Assembly (NCBI RefSeq): GCF_030381805.1
Contig: NZ_JAUDRH010000004.1
Span: 372,001 to 436,000, forward strand
Direction: 5' to 3'
DNA: 64,000 nucleotides
DNA from: Chlorogloeopsis sp. ULAP01
GTDB taxonomy: Bacteria; Cyanobacteriota; Cyanobacteriia; Cyanobacteriales; Nostocaceae
Shown here: piece by piece, positions 44,214-53,301 of the stretch
Position numbering within the stretch: the stretch's first letter is position 1
Layout: each line of letters opens with the position of its first letter
Notes under the pieces: generated by a model
Database searches by the model: none
What the model saw: only the letters and a program-made list of their open reading frames with translations
Told to the model about the DNA's origin: nothing
Made by a program: the position numbers and the translations under genes

Positions 44214-46118
44214 ATGATGTTGAAATTATTAAGTTATTCCTTACACTCAAATGGTTTCATACCCCACGGGCATTGTTATCTCTGGAAAACAGGACTCGTT
44301 TGGCTCCACATTCTAGCTGATGCTACGATCGCTCTTGCTTATTATTCAATTCCCTTCTTACTTATCTACTTTATTTCCAAACGCAAAGATGTTCCTTTTA
44401 ATGGAGTATTTCTGTTGTTTGGTGCTTTTATTATTGCCTGTGGTACTGGCCACTTAATGGAAATTTGGACGCTGTGGCATCCAAATTACTGGATTGCAGG
44501 TATTCTTAAGGCTTTTACTGCGATTATTTCAATATATACGACGTTTGCGTTAATTAATCTCATCCCACAAGCTCTAATGCTACCCAGCCCTGCTCAGTTA
44601 GAAGCTGTCAACCGATCGCTCGCTAGTGAAATTGTTCAACGTAAGCGAATTGAGCAAGAGCTACGCCAAGCAGAGGAAGTTGCGACAAACTCCAGCCAAG
44701 CCAAGAGTGAATTCCTCGCCAATATGAGTCACGAGCTACGCACACCCCTCAATGGCATTCTGGGTTATACGCAGATCCTTCAACGTACGGAACCTTTGAC
44801 TAATAAAGGGCGCAAAGGGGTAGAAATCATTCAGCAGTGCGGTTCTCATCTATTGACTCTCATTAATGATGTCCTAGATCTCTCCAAAATTGAAGCTCGA
44901 AAATTGGAGCTAAATCCTGTTGATTTCTACTTTCCTGCCTTTCTAGATAGTGTGACGGAAATTTGCCGTATCCGGGCAGAACAGAAAAGCATCGCGCTTC
45001 AGATTGAATTGGAATCAGATTTGCCTGTGGGCATTCGTGCTGACGAAAAACGCTTGCGTCAAGTTCTGATCAATCTACTTGGTAATGCAATTAAATTTAC
45101 CGAGCAGGGCAGTGTCACTTTCAAAGTTAAGGTCATAAGTCAACAGTCATCAATTATTGCTCAAGAAAAGCAACAAACTACAAACTACAAAATTCGCTTT
45201 GAAGTGACTGATACTGGAGTGGGCATGAGTGCCGAGCAACTCAACAAAATTTTTCAGCCCTTTGAACAGGTAGGAGATCGGAAACGACAGGCTGAAGGCA
45301 CAGGCTTGGGATTAGCAATTAGCCAAAAGATTGTCTGTTTAATGGGCAGTCAAATTGAGGTGGAAAGTGAGTTTGGCAAAGGCAGCACTTTTTACTTTGA
45401 GGTGGATTTGCAGGAAGCCAAAGACTGGGCTAAGACTTCTAGAGTAATGCAACAGGGAACAGTTGTAGGCTATCGAGGGGAAAAGCGAACAATTCTAGTA
45501 GTGGACGACAAATGGGAAAACCGCTCGGTGCTTGTCAATTTGTTAGAGCCAATTGGATTTGTCGTAGTGGAAGCTAGTCAAGGTGAGGAAGCATTACAAC
45601 AGGCGATCGCCCACAAGCCAGACTTAATTATCACAGACTTGATGATGCCTGTAATGGATGGATTTGAGTTAATCAATCGTCTGCATCAGTCTCCCCAATT
45701 TGAGAAAATTGTTGTGATTGCCTCTTCTGCCAGTGTGTTTGAAACTGATCAATATAAAAGTATTGATGCTGGTGCAAATGCGTTTCTACCAAAGCCTATA
45801 GAAACTGAAACGCTGCTGGAACTGCTGCGAAAATATTTGCAATTGGAATGGGTATATGAAAATAAGGTAGAGACAAAGACAAAAGCAAATTTTGCCAGTT
45901 CAAATCATCCAGCAGAGATAATTGCTCCTGCCAAGGAGATTTTACAGCAGTTACTCAATCTAGTGCAGGATGGCGATATTCAAAAAATTCAAGAAATGGC
46001 TCCGCAACTATCTGCATCCGATGACAAGCTGACTTTATTTGCCCAGCAAGTTGTGCAGCTTGCTAGCAATTTCCAAGTCAAGCGCCTGGAAACCTTCATT
46101 AAGCAATACATCAATTAA
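44214..46118 (+). CDS. ETR1-like ethylene-receptor hybrid histidine kinase
   Basis: This 634-residue protein has three N-terminal transmembrane helices (about 27-125) forming an ethylene-binding domain. Asp36, Tyr43, Ile46, Pro47, Cys76 and His80 match Arabidopsis ETR1 Asp25, Tyr32, Ile35, Pro36, Cys65 and His69 with a constant offset of 11, so the copper site is complete. A coiled coil leads to HisKA (MSHELRTPLNGILG), HATPase (NLLGNAIKFT, DTGVGM, GTGLGLAI) and a receiver (VVDDKWEN, Asp in IITDLMMPVMDG). There is no GAF domain, unlike SynEtr1 of Synechocystis. It starts ATGATG without a clear ribosome binding site. Confidence 0.93.
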   Translation: MMLKLLSYSLHSNGFIPHGHCYLWKTGLVWLHILADATIALAYYSIPFLLIYFISKRKDVPFNGVFLLFGAFIIACGTGHLMEIWTLWHPNYWIAGILKAFTAIISIYTTFALINLIPQALMLPSPAQLEAVNRSLASEIVQRKRIEQELRQAEEVATNSSQAKSEFLANMSHELRTPLNGILGYTQILQRTEPLTNKGRKGVEIIQQCGSHLLTLINDVLDLSKIEARKLELNPVDFYFPAFLDSVTEICRIRAEQKSIALQIELESDLPVGIRADEKRLRQVLINLLGNAIKFTEQGSVTFKVKVISQQSSIIAQEKQQTTNYKIRFEVTDTGVGMSAEQLNKIFQPFEQVGDRKRQAEGTGLGLAISQKIVCLMGSQIEVESEFGKGSTFYFEVDLQEAKDWAKTSRVMQQGTVVGYRGEKRTILVVDDKWENRSVLVNLLEPIGFVVVEASQGEEALQQAIAHKPDLIITDLMMPVMDGFELINRLHQSPQFEKIVVIASSASVFETDQYKSIDAGANAFLPKPIETETLLELLRKYLQLEWVYENKVETKTKANFASSNHPAEIIAPAKEILQQLLNLVQDGDIQKIQEMAPQLSASDDKLTLFAQQVVQLASNFQVKRLETFIKQYIN

Positions 46119-46175
46119 TTCAAACTTCATCCCATTTTTTTGACGCTTAAACCCTCAACCAGGAGCAGATAGATT

Positions 46176-47456
46176 ATGACAACGGACTTAGACACTGGAT
46201 TTATTTTACTTGTGGATGACAACCCCACAAACTTATCCGTTCTTTCCGAAGCTCTAAGCAATGCTGGTTTTCGGTACCGAATTGCAGTTGATGGAGAAAG
46301 TGCGATCGCTCAAGCCCAACGCAATCCACCAGAGTTAATCTTACTGGATGTTCAAATGCCAGGAATTGACGGATTTGAAACTTGCCGTCGCCTCAAAGCT
46401 AATCCTGTTACCCAAAATATTCCAGTGATTTTCACTACAGCCTTGGCGGATACAGACAGCAAAACTCAAGGATTTTCCCTTGGTGCAGTCGATTATATTC
46501 CTAAACCGTTTGCACAGGAGGAAGTTCTTGCCAGAGTGCGCGTACATTTGCAACTGAAACGACTTACTGAGTCATTGGAGCGGCAAGTAAGCGATCGCAC
46601 CACTGCCTTGCAAAAAGCACAGGTTCAAATGGTGCAACAAGAAAAACTATCAACACTGGGAGAGTTAATCGCCGGAGTTGCCCACGAAATCAACAACCCC
46701 ATCAACTTTATAGCCAATAATATCCCGCCCTTAGAAGAATACATTGCAGCAGTAATTGAAATTCTGCAATTGTATCAACAAGAGTATCCAAATCCGACAG
46801 CTAAAATTACTACTGCTATTAAAGACTTGGAGCTAGAATTTGCTCTCGAAGATATGGCAAAAATTTTGTACTCACTCAAGCTAGGCACAGAGCAAATAGA
46901 GAATCTGTCTATATCACTGCGTACCTTCTCGCGTTCGGATCAAGATGTCAAAATACTTGCGGATTTGCACAAAGGACTTGATAGTACGTTAATGATTTTG
47001 CAACATCGTCTCAAAGCTAGCGGCGATCGCCCCTGTATCGAAGTCATCAAAAGTTATGGCACATTGCCAGAGGTAAACTGCTATCCAGGGCAGATGAATC
47101 AAGTGTTTATGAATATTTTGGCAAATGCAATTGATGCCCTTGACGACGCCATAAAACTTGACAAATTGAGCAATTGGGTTGCTCAGATTCAGATTGCAAC
47201 AGAGATAGATGCTGATGGCTGGGTTATAATTCGGATTGCTGACAATGGCTTAGGTATGCCAGAATCAATCAAACAAAGATTATTTGAGCCTTTGTTTACC
47301 ACAAAGCCTGTTGGTAAAGGAACCGGGCTTGGCTTATCAATCGCTCATCAGATTGTTGTGGAAAAACACAATGGGACATTGGAAGTAAACTCTCAGCCAG
47401 GGAGAGGAGCCGAGTTTACAATCAAAGTTCCAATCATGAACGTAATTGATGATTAA
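46176..47456 (+). CDS. Receiver-histidine kinase (REC-HisKA-HATPase)
   Basis: This 426-residue protein has an N-terminal receiver (ILLVDDNPTN, phospho-acceptor Asp in LILLDVQMPGIDGFE, Lys in DYIPKPF). A short coiled coil follows, then a kinase with H-box GVAHEINNPINFI, N-box VFMNILANAIDALDD, G1 IRIADNGLGMP and G2 GKGTGLGLSIAHQ. It lies 57 bp downstream of the ethylene-receptor kinase in the same direction, so the two probably form a phosphorelay pair. No output domain is present. Confidence 0.92.
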   Translation: MTTDLDTGFILLVDDNPTNLSVLSEALSNAGFRYRIAVDGESAIAQAQRNPPELILLDVQMPGIDGFETCRRLKANPVTQNIPVIFTTALADTDSKTQGFSLGAVDYIPKPFAQEEVLARVRVHLQLKRLTESLERQVSDRTTALQKAQVQMVQQEKLSTLGELIAGVAHEINNPINFIANNIPPLEEYIAAVIEILQLYQQEYPNPTAKITTAIKDLELEFALEDMAKILYSLKLGTEQIENLSISLRTFSRSDQDVKILADLHKGLDSTLMILQHRLKASGDRPCIEVIKSYGTLPEVNCYPGQMNQVFMNILANAIDALDDAIKLDKLSNWVAQIQIATEIDADGWVIIRIADNGLGMPESIKQRLFEPLFTTKPVGKGTGLGLSIAHQIVVEKHNGTLEVNSQPGRGAEFTIKVPIMNVIDD

Positions 47457-47721
47457 ATTGCTTTTCGGTTCGCGACTATATTTAGTATTTTTTTTGACAA
47501 CAATTTTAGTATTTTGCTGGTTGCCAACTCCTAATATTACATTATTTCCACTGATACCAATTTAAAAAATAATTAAGGGCAGGTGAATTCACCTAACTCG
47601 GATACACCAAGGCGATTTCCAATTCCAGTTTCCAAAATCCGAAATCTAAAATGGTATGAGCGATCGCTCCAAGTCTTCATCTTCTAAGTACCATGTACAA
47701 AGAAGATTTCCATTCCAGACT

Positions 47722-49794
47722 ATGCCAGCTGCAAAACCTCTCATCTACCCATCTACCCGCAAAAGCAATCAAGTAGACAATTACCACGGCACTGCGGTGG
47801 TAGATCCTTATCGGTGGTTAGAAGATCCAGACTCAGAAGAAACTAAAGCTTGGGTGGAGGCACAAAACAAAGTTACTTTTGGCTATCTTGAAGAAATTCC
47901 TGCTAAGGAAAAAATTAAACAACGCCTTACCAAGCTGTGGGACTATGAAAAATACAGTGTTCCTTTTAAAGAAGGAGAGCGCTACTTTTACTTTAAAAAT
48001 GACGGACTACAAAATCAAAGCGTACTTTACACCCTCAAATCTCTCGACGAAGAACCAACAATTCTACTCGATCCCAATACTCTTTCTGAAGATGGCACTG
48101 TCGCTCTTTCGGGATTAGCAATTAGCGAAAATGGTAAACTTTTAGCTTATGGTTTATCTACTGCTGGTTCTGACTGGCAAGAGTGGAAAGTACGCGATAT
48201 CGAAACTTGCCAAGACTTAGAAGACCATCTACAGTGGATTAAATTCTCTGGTGCATCGTGGACAAATGACAATAAAGGCTTTTTCTATAGCCGCTACGAT
48301 GAGCCGAATGAAAAATCTAAATTAGCAGATGTTAACTACTATCAAAAGCTTTACTATCATCGTTTGGGTACATCTCAATCTGAAGATACTTTAATTTACC
48401 ATTGTCCTGACGAGAAAGAATGGGGTTTTGATGGTAGCGTTACAGAAGATGGACGCTATTTAATTATTTCCGTTTGGTTGGGAACAGATCCCAAAAATTT
48501 GGTTTTCTACAAGGATTTAACTAATCCAAATTCAGAAGTAATAGAACTGATTAACAAGTTTGAAGCAAATTATAGTTTTATTGATAATGATGGAAATGTT
48601 TTTTATTTTCGCACTGATTTAGATGCTCCACGCGGACGAATGATTGCCATTGATACTCAAAAACCTACTTTAGAAAATTGGCAAGAAATTATTCCGCAAG
48701 TAACAGAAACTTTAGAAAGCGTTGGCATTATCAATAACCAATTTGTTGCTGATTATCTTAAAGATGCTCACAGCCAAATCAAAATTTTTAATCTTAGTGG
48801 TGAATTTGTACGTGAGGTAGAATTACCTGGTATTGGCTCGGCAGGTGGCTTTGGTGGCAAGCGCTACGACACCGAAACTTTTTATAGTTTTACCAGCTTT
48901 ACGACGCCAGCAACTATTTATCGCTATGACATGGTGAGCGGCAAAAGTGAAATTTTCCGTCAACCAAATGTAGATTTTAACCCTGCTGATTACGAAACAA
49001 AGCAAATTTTTTATCAAAGTAAAGATGGTACACAAGTGCCGATGTTTATCACCCATAAAAAGGGTATTAAATTAGATGGCAATAATCCCACCTATCTTTA
49101 TGGTTATGGTGGTTTCAATGCTTCTCTTACTCCAAGTTTTTCTGTTAGTAATTTGGTATGGATGGAAATGGGTGGTGTTTATGCCGTTCCCAGTCTTCGT
49201 GGTGGAGGTGAGTATGGGGAAGAATGGCATCAAGCAGGGATGAAACTGAAAAAGCAGAATGTGTTTGATGATTTTATTGCTGCTGCTGAGTGGTTGATTG
49301 CCAATGACTACACTAAAACTATAAAATTGGCGGTTGGGGGTGGAAGCAATGGCGGATTATTAGTCGGTGCTTGCATGACTCAGCGCCCTGATTTATTTGC
49401 TGCGGCGTTGCCAGCAGTCGGTGTGATGGATATGTTGCGCTTCCCCAAATTTACTATTGGTTGGGCTTGGGTTTGTGAGTATGGTTCGCCGGAAAACCCG
49501 GAGGAATTTAAAGTACTTTATGCTTACTCGCCATTGCACAACCTCAAGCCTAGTACTGCTTACCCAGCGACTTTAATTACCACTGCCGATCACGACGATC
49601 GCGTTGTTCCAGCTCATAGTTTCAAGTTTGCTGCTGCTCTGCAAACCGTTCATGCTGGTGATGCGCCAGTGTTAATTAGAATTGAGACGAAGGCGGGACA
49701 TGGAGCTGGCAAACCTACAACTAAGATGATTGAAGAAGTAGCAGATAAGTGGGCTTTTTTGGTGCGTACTTTGAATATGCAAGTTGATATTTAG
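47722..49794 (+). CDS. Prolyl oligopeptidase (S9A)
   Basis: This serine peptidase of about 690 residues cuts after proline in short peptides in the cytosol. The N-terminal seven-bladed propeller begins with the family block NYHGTAVVDPYRWLEDPDSEET. The C-terminal alpha/beta-hydrolase holds the catalytic triad Ser in GGGSNGGLL, Asp in TTADHDDRVV and His in TKAGHGAGK. The ATG at MPAAKPLIYP is chosen because it matches family starts; an in-frame ATG at 47656 would add 22 residues of low complexity. Confidence 0.93.
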   Translation: MPAAKPLIYPSTRKSNQVDNYHGTAVVDPYRWLEDPDSEETKAWVEAQNKVTFGYLEEIPAKEKIKQRLTKLWDYEKYSVPFKEGERYFYFKNDGLQNQSVLYTLKSLDEEPTILLDPNTLSEDGTVALSGLAISENGKLLAYGLSTAGSDWQEWKVRDIETCQDLEDHLQWIKFSGASWTNDNKGFFYSRYDEPNEKSKLADVNYYQKLYYHRLGTSQSEDTLIYHCPDEKEWGFDGSVTEDGRYLIISVWLGTDPKNLVFYKDLTNPNSEVIELINKFEANYSFIDNDGNVFYFRTDLDAPRGRMIAIDTQKPTLENWQEIIPQVTETLESVGIINNQFVADYLKDAHSQIKIFNLSGEFVREVELPGIGSAGGFGGKRYDTETFYSFTSFTTPATIYRYDMVSGKSEIFRQPNVDFNPADYETKQIFYQSKDGTQVPMFITHKKGIKLDGNNPTYLYGYGGFNASLTPSFSVSNLVWMEMGGVYAVPSLRGGGEYGEEWHQAGMKLKKQNVFDDFIAAAEWLIANDYTKTIKLAVGGGSNGGLLVGACMTQRPDLFAAALPAVGVMDMLRFPKFTIGWAWVCEYGSPENPEEFKVLYAYSPLHNLKPSTAYPATLITTADHDDRVVPAHSFKFAAALQTVHAGDAPVLIRIETKAGHGAGKPTTKMIEEVADKWAFLVRTLNMQVDI

Positions 49795-49818
49795 AACATG
49801 CACGTTCTCGGCATTTGC

Positions 49819-49860
49819 AGTCTAATGCTAATTTTGGTATTAGACTAGCATTTTTATTTT
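49819..49860 (+). terminator. Terminator with two competing hairpins
   Basis: AGTCTAAT (49819-49826) can pair with ATTAGACT (49839-49846). Alternatively AATGCTA (49824-49830) can pair with TAGCATT (49846-49852), which is followed by TTTATTTTT. The two stems are mutually exclusive because they share bases 49824-49826 and 49846. It lies 25 bp after the oligopeptidase stop, so a Rho-independent terminator is likely. Confidence 0.7.
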
Positions 49861-50400
49861 TCGTCTTAACGCAGAGTAACGCAAAGGAAGCGCTGAGGTA
49901 CGCAGAGTTTCCCCAGTTGTGAGAGTTAATGCAGGACAGGAAGATTGGCGATCGCCTACTGGGAAGTTTGAGTCAAGCAACTTTTCATTTTGACTCGATG
50001 GACATTGTCATAGTGTGAAAGGAGTTAATGCTTGATTTTGCAGAATTACGCTCTTTGTGGCTTTCTAATGCCTAATAAGACGGCAAACACCACCAAAGCG
50101 TTACGGTTCACCCCCAACCCTGACAGTATTAATTCTCATACATTAGACACAGTGAAAGCAAATCAATTTATATGAGCCGACTGGAAACATGAAGCATAAC
50201 CGTCCTTTCTAAGGTTCGGAAAACCACCCTTCATGGACTGGCTACACAGGCTCAGTATATATATCAGCATAGTATTGGGTTTTGACCTTAGTAAAACCAA
50301 AGGTATTGATGCTGGACTGGCTGCTTTCTAAATCCAGTTAGTTCAAAAACCAGCCTTTATACTCTCATTCATTTGTAGTTATACGGAGCCAGCGCTGACA
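49861..50400 (+). promoter_or_regulatory. dnaK upstream region with structured leader
   Basis: About 540 bp precede dnaK without any ORF that looks coding. A nested inverted repeat lies at 50265-50314 (CAGCAT/ATGCTG enclosing GGTTTT/AAAACC), and CTGGA/TCCAG and GGCTG/CAGCC pairs follow up to about 50370. ACGGAG at 50382-50387 is the likely ribosome binding site, with 13 bp to the ATG. I did not see a CIRCE element (TTAGCACTC-N9-GAGTGCTAA). A long structured 5' leader is inferred. Confidence 0.55.
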
Positions 50401-52311
50401 ATGGCAAAAGTAGTTGGAATAGACTTAGGTACAACAAACTCCTGCGTAGCAGTAATGGAAGGTGGTAAGCCCACGGTTATTGCTAACGCAGAAGGTTTTA
50501 GGACAACGCCTTCTGTGGTGGCGTTTGCTAAAAATGGCGATCGCTTAGTTGGGCAAATCGCAAAGCGGCAAGCGGTGATGAACCCGGAAAACACCTTTTA
50601 TTCTGTCAAACGCTTCATTGGCCGAAAATTTGATGAAATCACCCACGAAGCAACAGAAGTTTCATACAAAGTGTTGCGGGATGGCAGTGGTAATGTTAAA
50701 TTAGATTGCCCCGTTGCTGGCAAACAGTTTGCTCCCGAAGAAATTTCAGCACAAGTTCTCCGCAAGCTGGTAGAAGATGCTAGCAAATATTTGGGCGAAC
50801 AGGTAACTCAAGCGGTAATTACTGTTCCGGCATACTTTAATGACTCTCAGCGTCAAGCTACCAAAGACGCTGGTAAAATTGCTGGTGTTGAAGTGTTGCG
50901 GATTATCAACGAACCTACCGCAGCTTCTTTGGCATACGGGTTAGACAAAAAGAGTAACGAAACTATTCTCGTATTTGACCTTGGTGGTGGTACATTTGAC
51001 GTGTCTATCCTCGAAGTAGGGGACGGCGTGTTTGAAGTACTATCTACTTCTGGTGATACTCACCTTGGTGGTGACGATTTCGATAAGAAAATCGTTGACT
51101 TTTTAGCAGAAGAATTCAGAAGACAAGAAGGTATCGATCTACGTAAAGACAGACAAGCTTTACAACGTCTGACTGAAGCCGCAGAAAAAGCTAAAATTGA
51201 ACTTTCTAGCGTCACCCAAGCAGAGATTAACCTACCATTTATTACTGCTACTCAGGATGGCCCCAAGCACCTGGATACTACACTGACTCGTGCCAAATTT
51301 GAAGAACTCTGCTCTGACTTGATTGATCGCTGCCGCATTCCTGTAGAAAACTCACTTCGCGACGCTAAGTTAAGCAAAAACGATATTGATGAGGTTGTTT
51401 TAGTCGGTGGTTCTACCCGCATTCCCGCAGTACAAGAGTTAGTAAAGCGGGTCATTGGTAAAGATCCTAACCAAAGCGTCAACCCTGATGAAGTTGTAGC
51501 AGTTGGTGCTGCTATTCAAGCTGGTGTGCTTGCTGGTGATGTCACGGGTATCTTGTTGTTAGATGTAACACCACTGTCATTGGGTGTAGAAACCTTGGGT
51601 GGCGTTATGACTAAGATTATTCCTCGTAACACCACTATTCCTACCAAGAAATCGGAAGTATTCTCTACTGCCGTGGATGGGCAAACTAACGTTGAAATTC
51701 ACGTTCTCCAAGGTGAACGGGAAATGGCTTCTGACAACAAGAGCCTTGGAACCTTCCGCCTTGATGGTATTCCTCCTGCACCCCGTGGCGTACCCCAAAT
51801 CGAAGTTGTATTCGATATCGATGCCAACGGTATTTTGAACGTTACCGCCAAAGATAAAGGTACTGGTAAGGAACAGTCTATTAGCATTACTGGTGCTTCT
51901 ACCCTCGATAAGTCCGAAGTCGAGCGGATGGTTAACGAAGCCGAGAAAAACGCTTCTAATGACAAAGATCGTCGGGAGAAAATTGATCGTAAGAACCAAG
52001 CTGACTCTTTGGCATATCAAGCCGAGAAACAGTTACAGGACTTAGGTGATAAAGTCAATGCAGCCGACAAGAGCAAAGTCGAAGGTTTGGTGAAAGATCT
52101 GCGCGAAGCCATCACCAAAGAAGACGACGAGCAAATCAAAAAGTTGATGCCAGAATTGCAACAGGCACTATTCGCGGTTGGTAGTAATATATATCAACAA
52201 GCTGGTGGTGCTGCTCCTGGTGCTGGTACTGGTGCTGCCGATGATGGTACTTCCACACCTGGTGGTAGCGGTGATGATGTAATTGACGCTGATTTTACTG
52301 AAAGCAAATAA
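50401..52311 (+). CDS. dnaK: Molecular chaperone DnaK (Hsp70)
   Basis: This 636-residue chaperone binds exposed hydrophobic peptides in an ATP-driven cycle with DnaJ and GrpE. The ATPase domain shows GIDLGTTNSCVAVMEGG, IINEPTAASLAYGLD, VFDLGGGTFDVS and VLVGGSTRIPAV. The substrate domain begins near DVTPLSLGVETLGGVM. The C-terminus is the conserved DDVIDADFTESK after a Gly/Ala-rich stretch. This C-terminus fits the main (DnaK2-type) cyanobacterial Hsp70. No grpE or dnaJ is adjacent. Confidence 0.98.
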   Translation: MAKVVGIDLGTTNSCVAVMEGGKPTVIANAEGFRTTPSVVAFAKNGDRLVGQIAKRQAVMNPENTFYSVKRFIGRKFDEITHEATEVSYKVLRDGSGNVKLDCPVAGKQFAPEEISAQVLRKLVEDASKYLGEQVTQAVITVPAYFNDSQRQATKDAGKIAGVEVLRIINEPTAASLAYGLDKKSNETILVFDLGGGTFDVSILEVGDGVFEVLSTSGDTHLGGDDFDKKIVDFLAEEFRRQEGIDLRKDRQALQRLTEAAEKAKIELSSVTQAEINLPFITATQDGPKHLDTTLTRAKFEELCSDLIDRCRIPVENSLRDAKLSKNDIDEVVLVGGSTRIPAVQELVKRVIGKDPNQSVNPDEVVAVGAAIQAGVLAGDVTGILLLDVTPLSLGVETLGGVMTKIIPRNTTIPTKKSEVFSTAVDGQTNVEIHVLQGEREMASDNKSLGTFRLDGIPPAPRGVPQIEVVFDIDANGILNVTAKDKGTGKEQSISITGASTLDKSEVERMVNEAEKNASNDKDRREKIDRKNQADSLAYQAEKQLQDLGDKVNAADKSKVEGLVKDLREAITKEDDEQIKKLMPELQQALFAVGSNIYQQAGGAAPGAGTGAADDGTSTPGGSGDDVIDADFTESK

Positions 52312-52319
52312 AACAGTAG

Positions 52320-52343
52320 AGGTACGGCAATTGCTGTGCCTTT
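52320..52343 (+). terminator. dnaK terminator
   Basis: AGGTACGGCAA and TTGCTGTGCCT form a nearly continuous stem (with G-U pairs) centred at 52330, followed by TTTAC. It begins 9 bp after the dnaK stop. The tail of U residues is short. Confidence 0.65.
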
Positions 52344-52442
52344 ACTTATAAATGTTTCATCCTAAAGGTATATCTTAGGGTGGGCATTTTTTTTGAGTTT
52401 AGGTTTTAAAGTGGTTACTGGTTAGTGATAGTGGATAGTAAA

Positions 52443-52508
52443 GGTGGGTTTTGTTGATGATGTTTCGGTTGTAACCGATAATTTATCTTTTAAATCCGCC
52501 TTTACAGT
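52443..52508. repeat. 67-bp dispersed inverted-repeat element, copy 2
   Basis: This is the reverse complement of the element at 23607-23673. It starts GGTGGGTTTTGTTGATGATG, has CCGATAATTTATCTTTTAAA in the middle, and ends CCGCCTTTACAGTA. The inner loop bases differ between copies, while the arms are conserved. It lies between dnaK and the acetoacetate decarboxylase-like gene. Confidence 0.75.
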
Positions 52509-52602
52509 ATTTAGTAGCTAGAAAAACTACTAACTGCTAACAAATCCTTTCCGGGCGCAAGGCTTTGCGCCTTTCACAATAATCAACTACTAGTAATTCC
52601 TA

Positions 52603-53247
52603 ATGTTTTATCCTCCAGCACCTTGGATACTACAAGGTTATGCACTCATTTCCTTACATCTATTAAATATTGACCGAGTGCGTCACCTCATCCCCTCCGA
52701 ATTAGAAATAATTTCTGTATGGTCTGGTAAAACGGTAGGTGGTGTATATTTGTCCTATTATGGTTCCGAGTCTGAACTGGAGTACAGTGAGTTAATTGTT
52801 GTACCCGCATTTGTGGGTTATCGAGGTACAGTAGGTGGTTGGGTTTCCCATATTTATGTAGATAATCCTGATTCTGTGGCTGGCGGTCGAGAAATTTGGG
52901 GACTACCGAAGGAATTAGCCCAGTTTACTTGGGAAAAAGATAACAGTGTTATTGTTCGTCAAAACAATCAAATACTGTGTAATTTGAAATATGATCAGCC
53001 ATTATTTGCGTGGCGACAGTGGCTAGGTGGATCTAGTTTTAGTACTAAAAATTCTGAACTTTTGACTTTTATTGCTGAACTAGAATCAAATTTAGGGTTG
53101 ATTAGTTCTAAGTTAGAAGTTCCAGTAGAAAGTCCGTTTTCAAGTCTTGGTTTTGCTCAACCTTTTTTGAGCGTGCAGTGCGATCGCATGAGTTTGAGAG
53201 TGCGATCGCCCGAAGTCTTAGGACAAACAGCAGTTGCATATAGTTAG
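52603..53247 (+). CDS. Acetoacetate decarboxylase family protein
   Basis: This 214-residue protein belongs to the ADC superfamily. The signature GGREIWGLPKELA places a lysine where acetoacetate decarboxylase has its Schiff-base lysine region, and SELIVVPAFVGYRG is a conserved barrel strand. ADC-like proteins in cyanobacteria have unknown substrates. It lies 54 bp upstream of a Gfo/Idh/MocA oxidoreductase in the same direction, so both may act in one pathway. Confidence 0.82.
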   Translation: MFYPPAPWILQGYALISLHLLNIDRVRHLIPSELEIISVWSGKTVGGVYLSYYGSESELEYSELIVVPAFVGYRGTVGGWVSHIYVDNPDSVAGGREIWGLPKELAQFTWEKDNSVIVRQNNQILCNLKYDQPLFAWRQWLGGSSFSTKNSELLTFIAELESNLGLISSKLEVPVESPFSSLGFAQPFLSVQCDRMSLRVRSPEVLGQTAVAYS

Positions 53248-53301
53248 TGGAAATAAAGGTGTAGATTGTTATAGACTAGTCTACGCAGAACAATCAAATC
53301 T

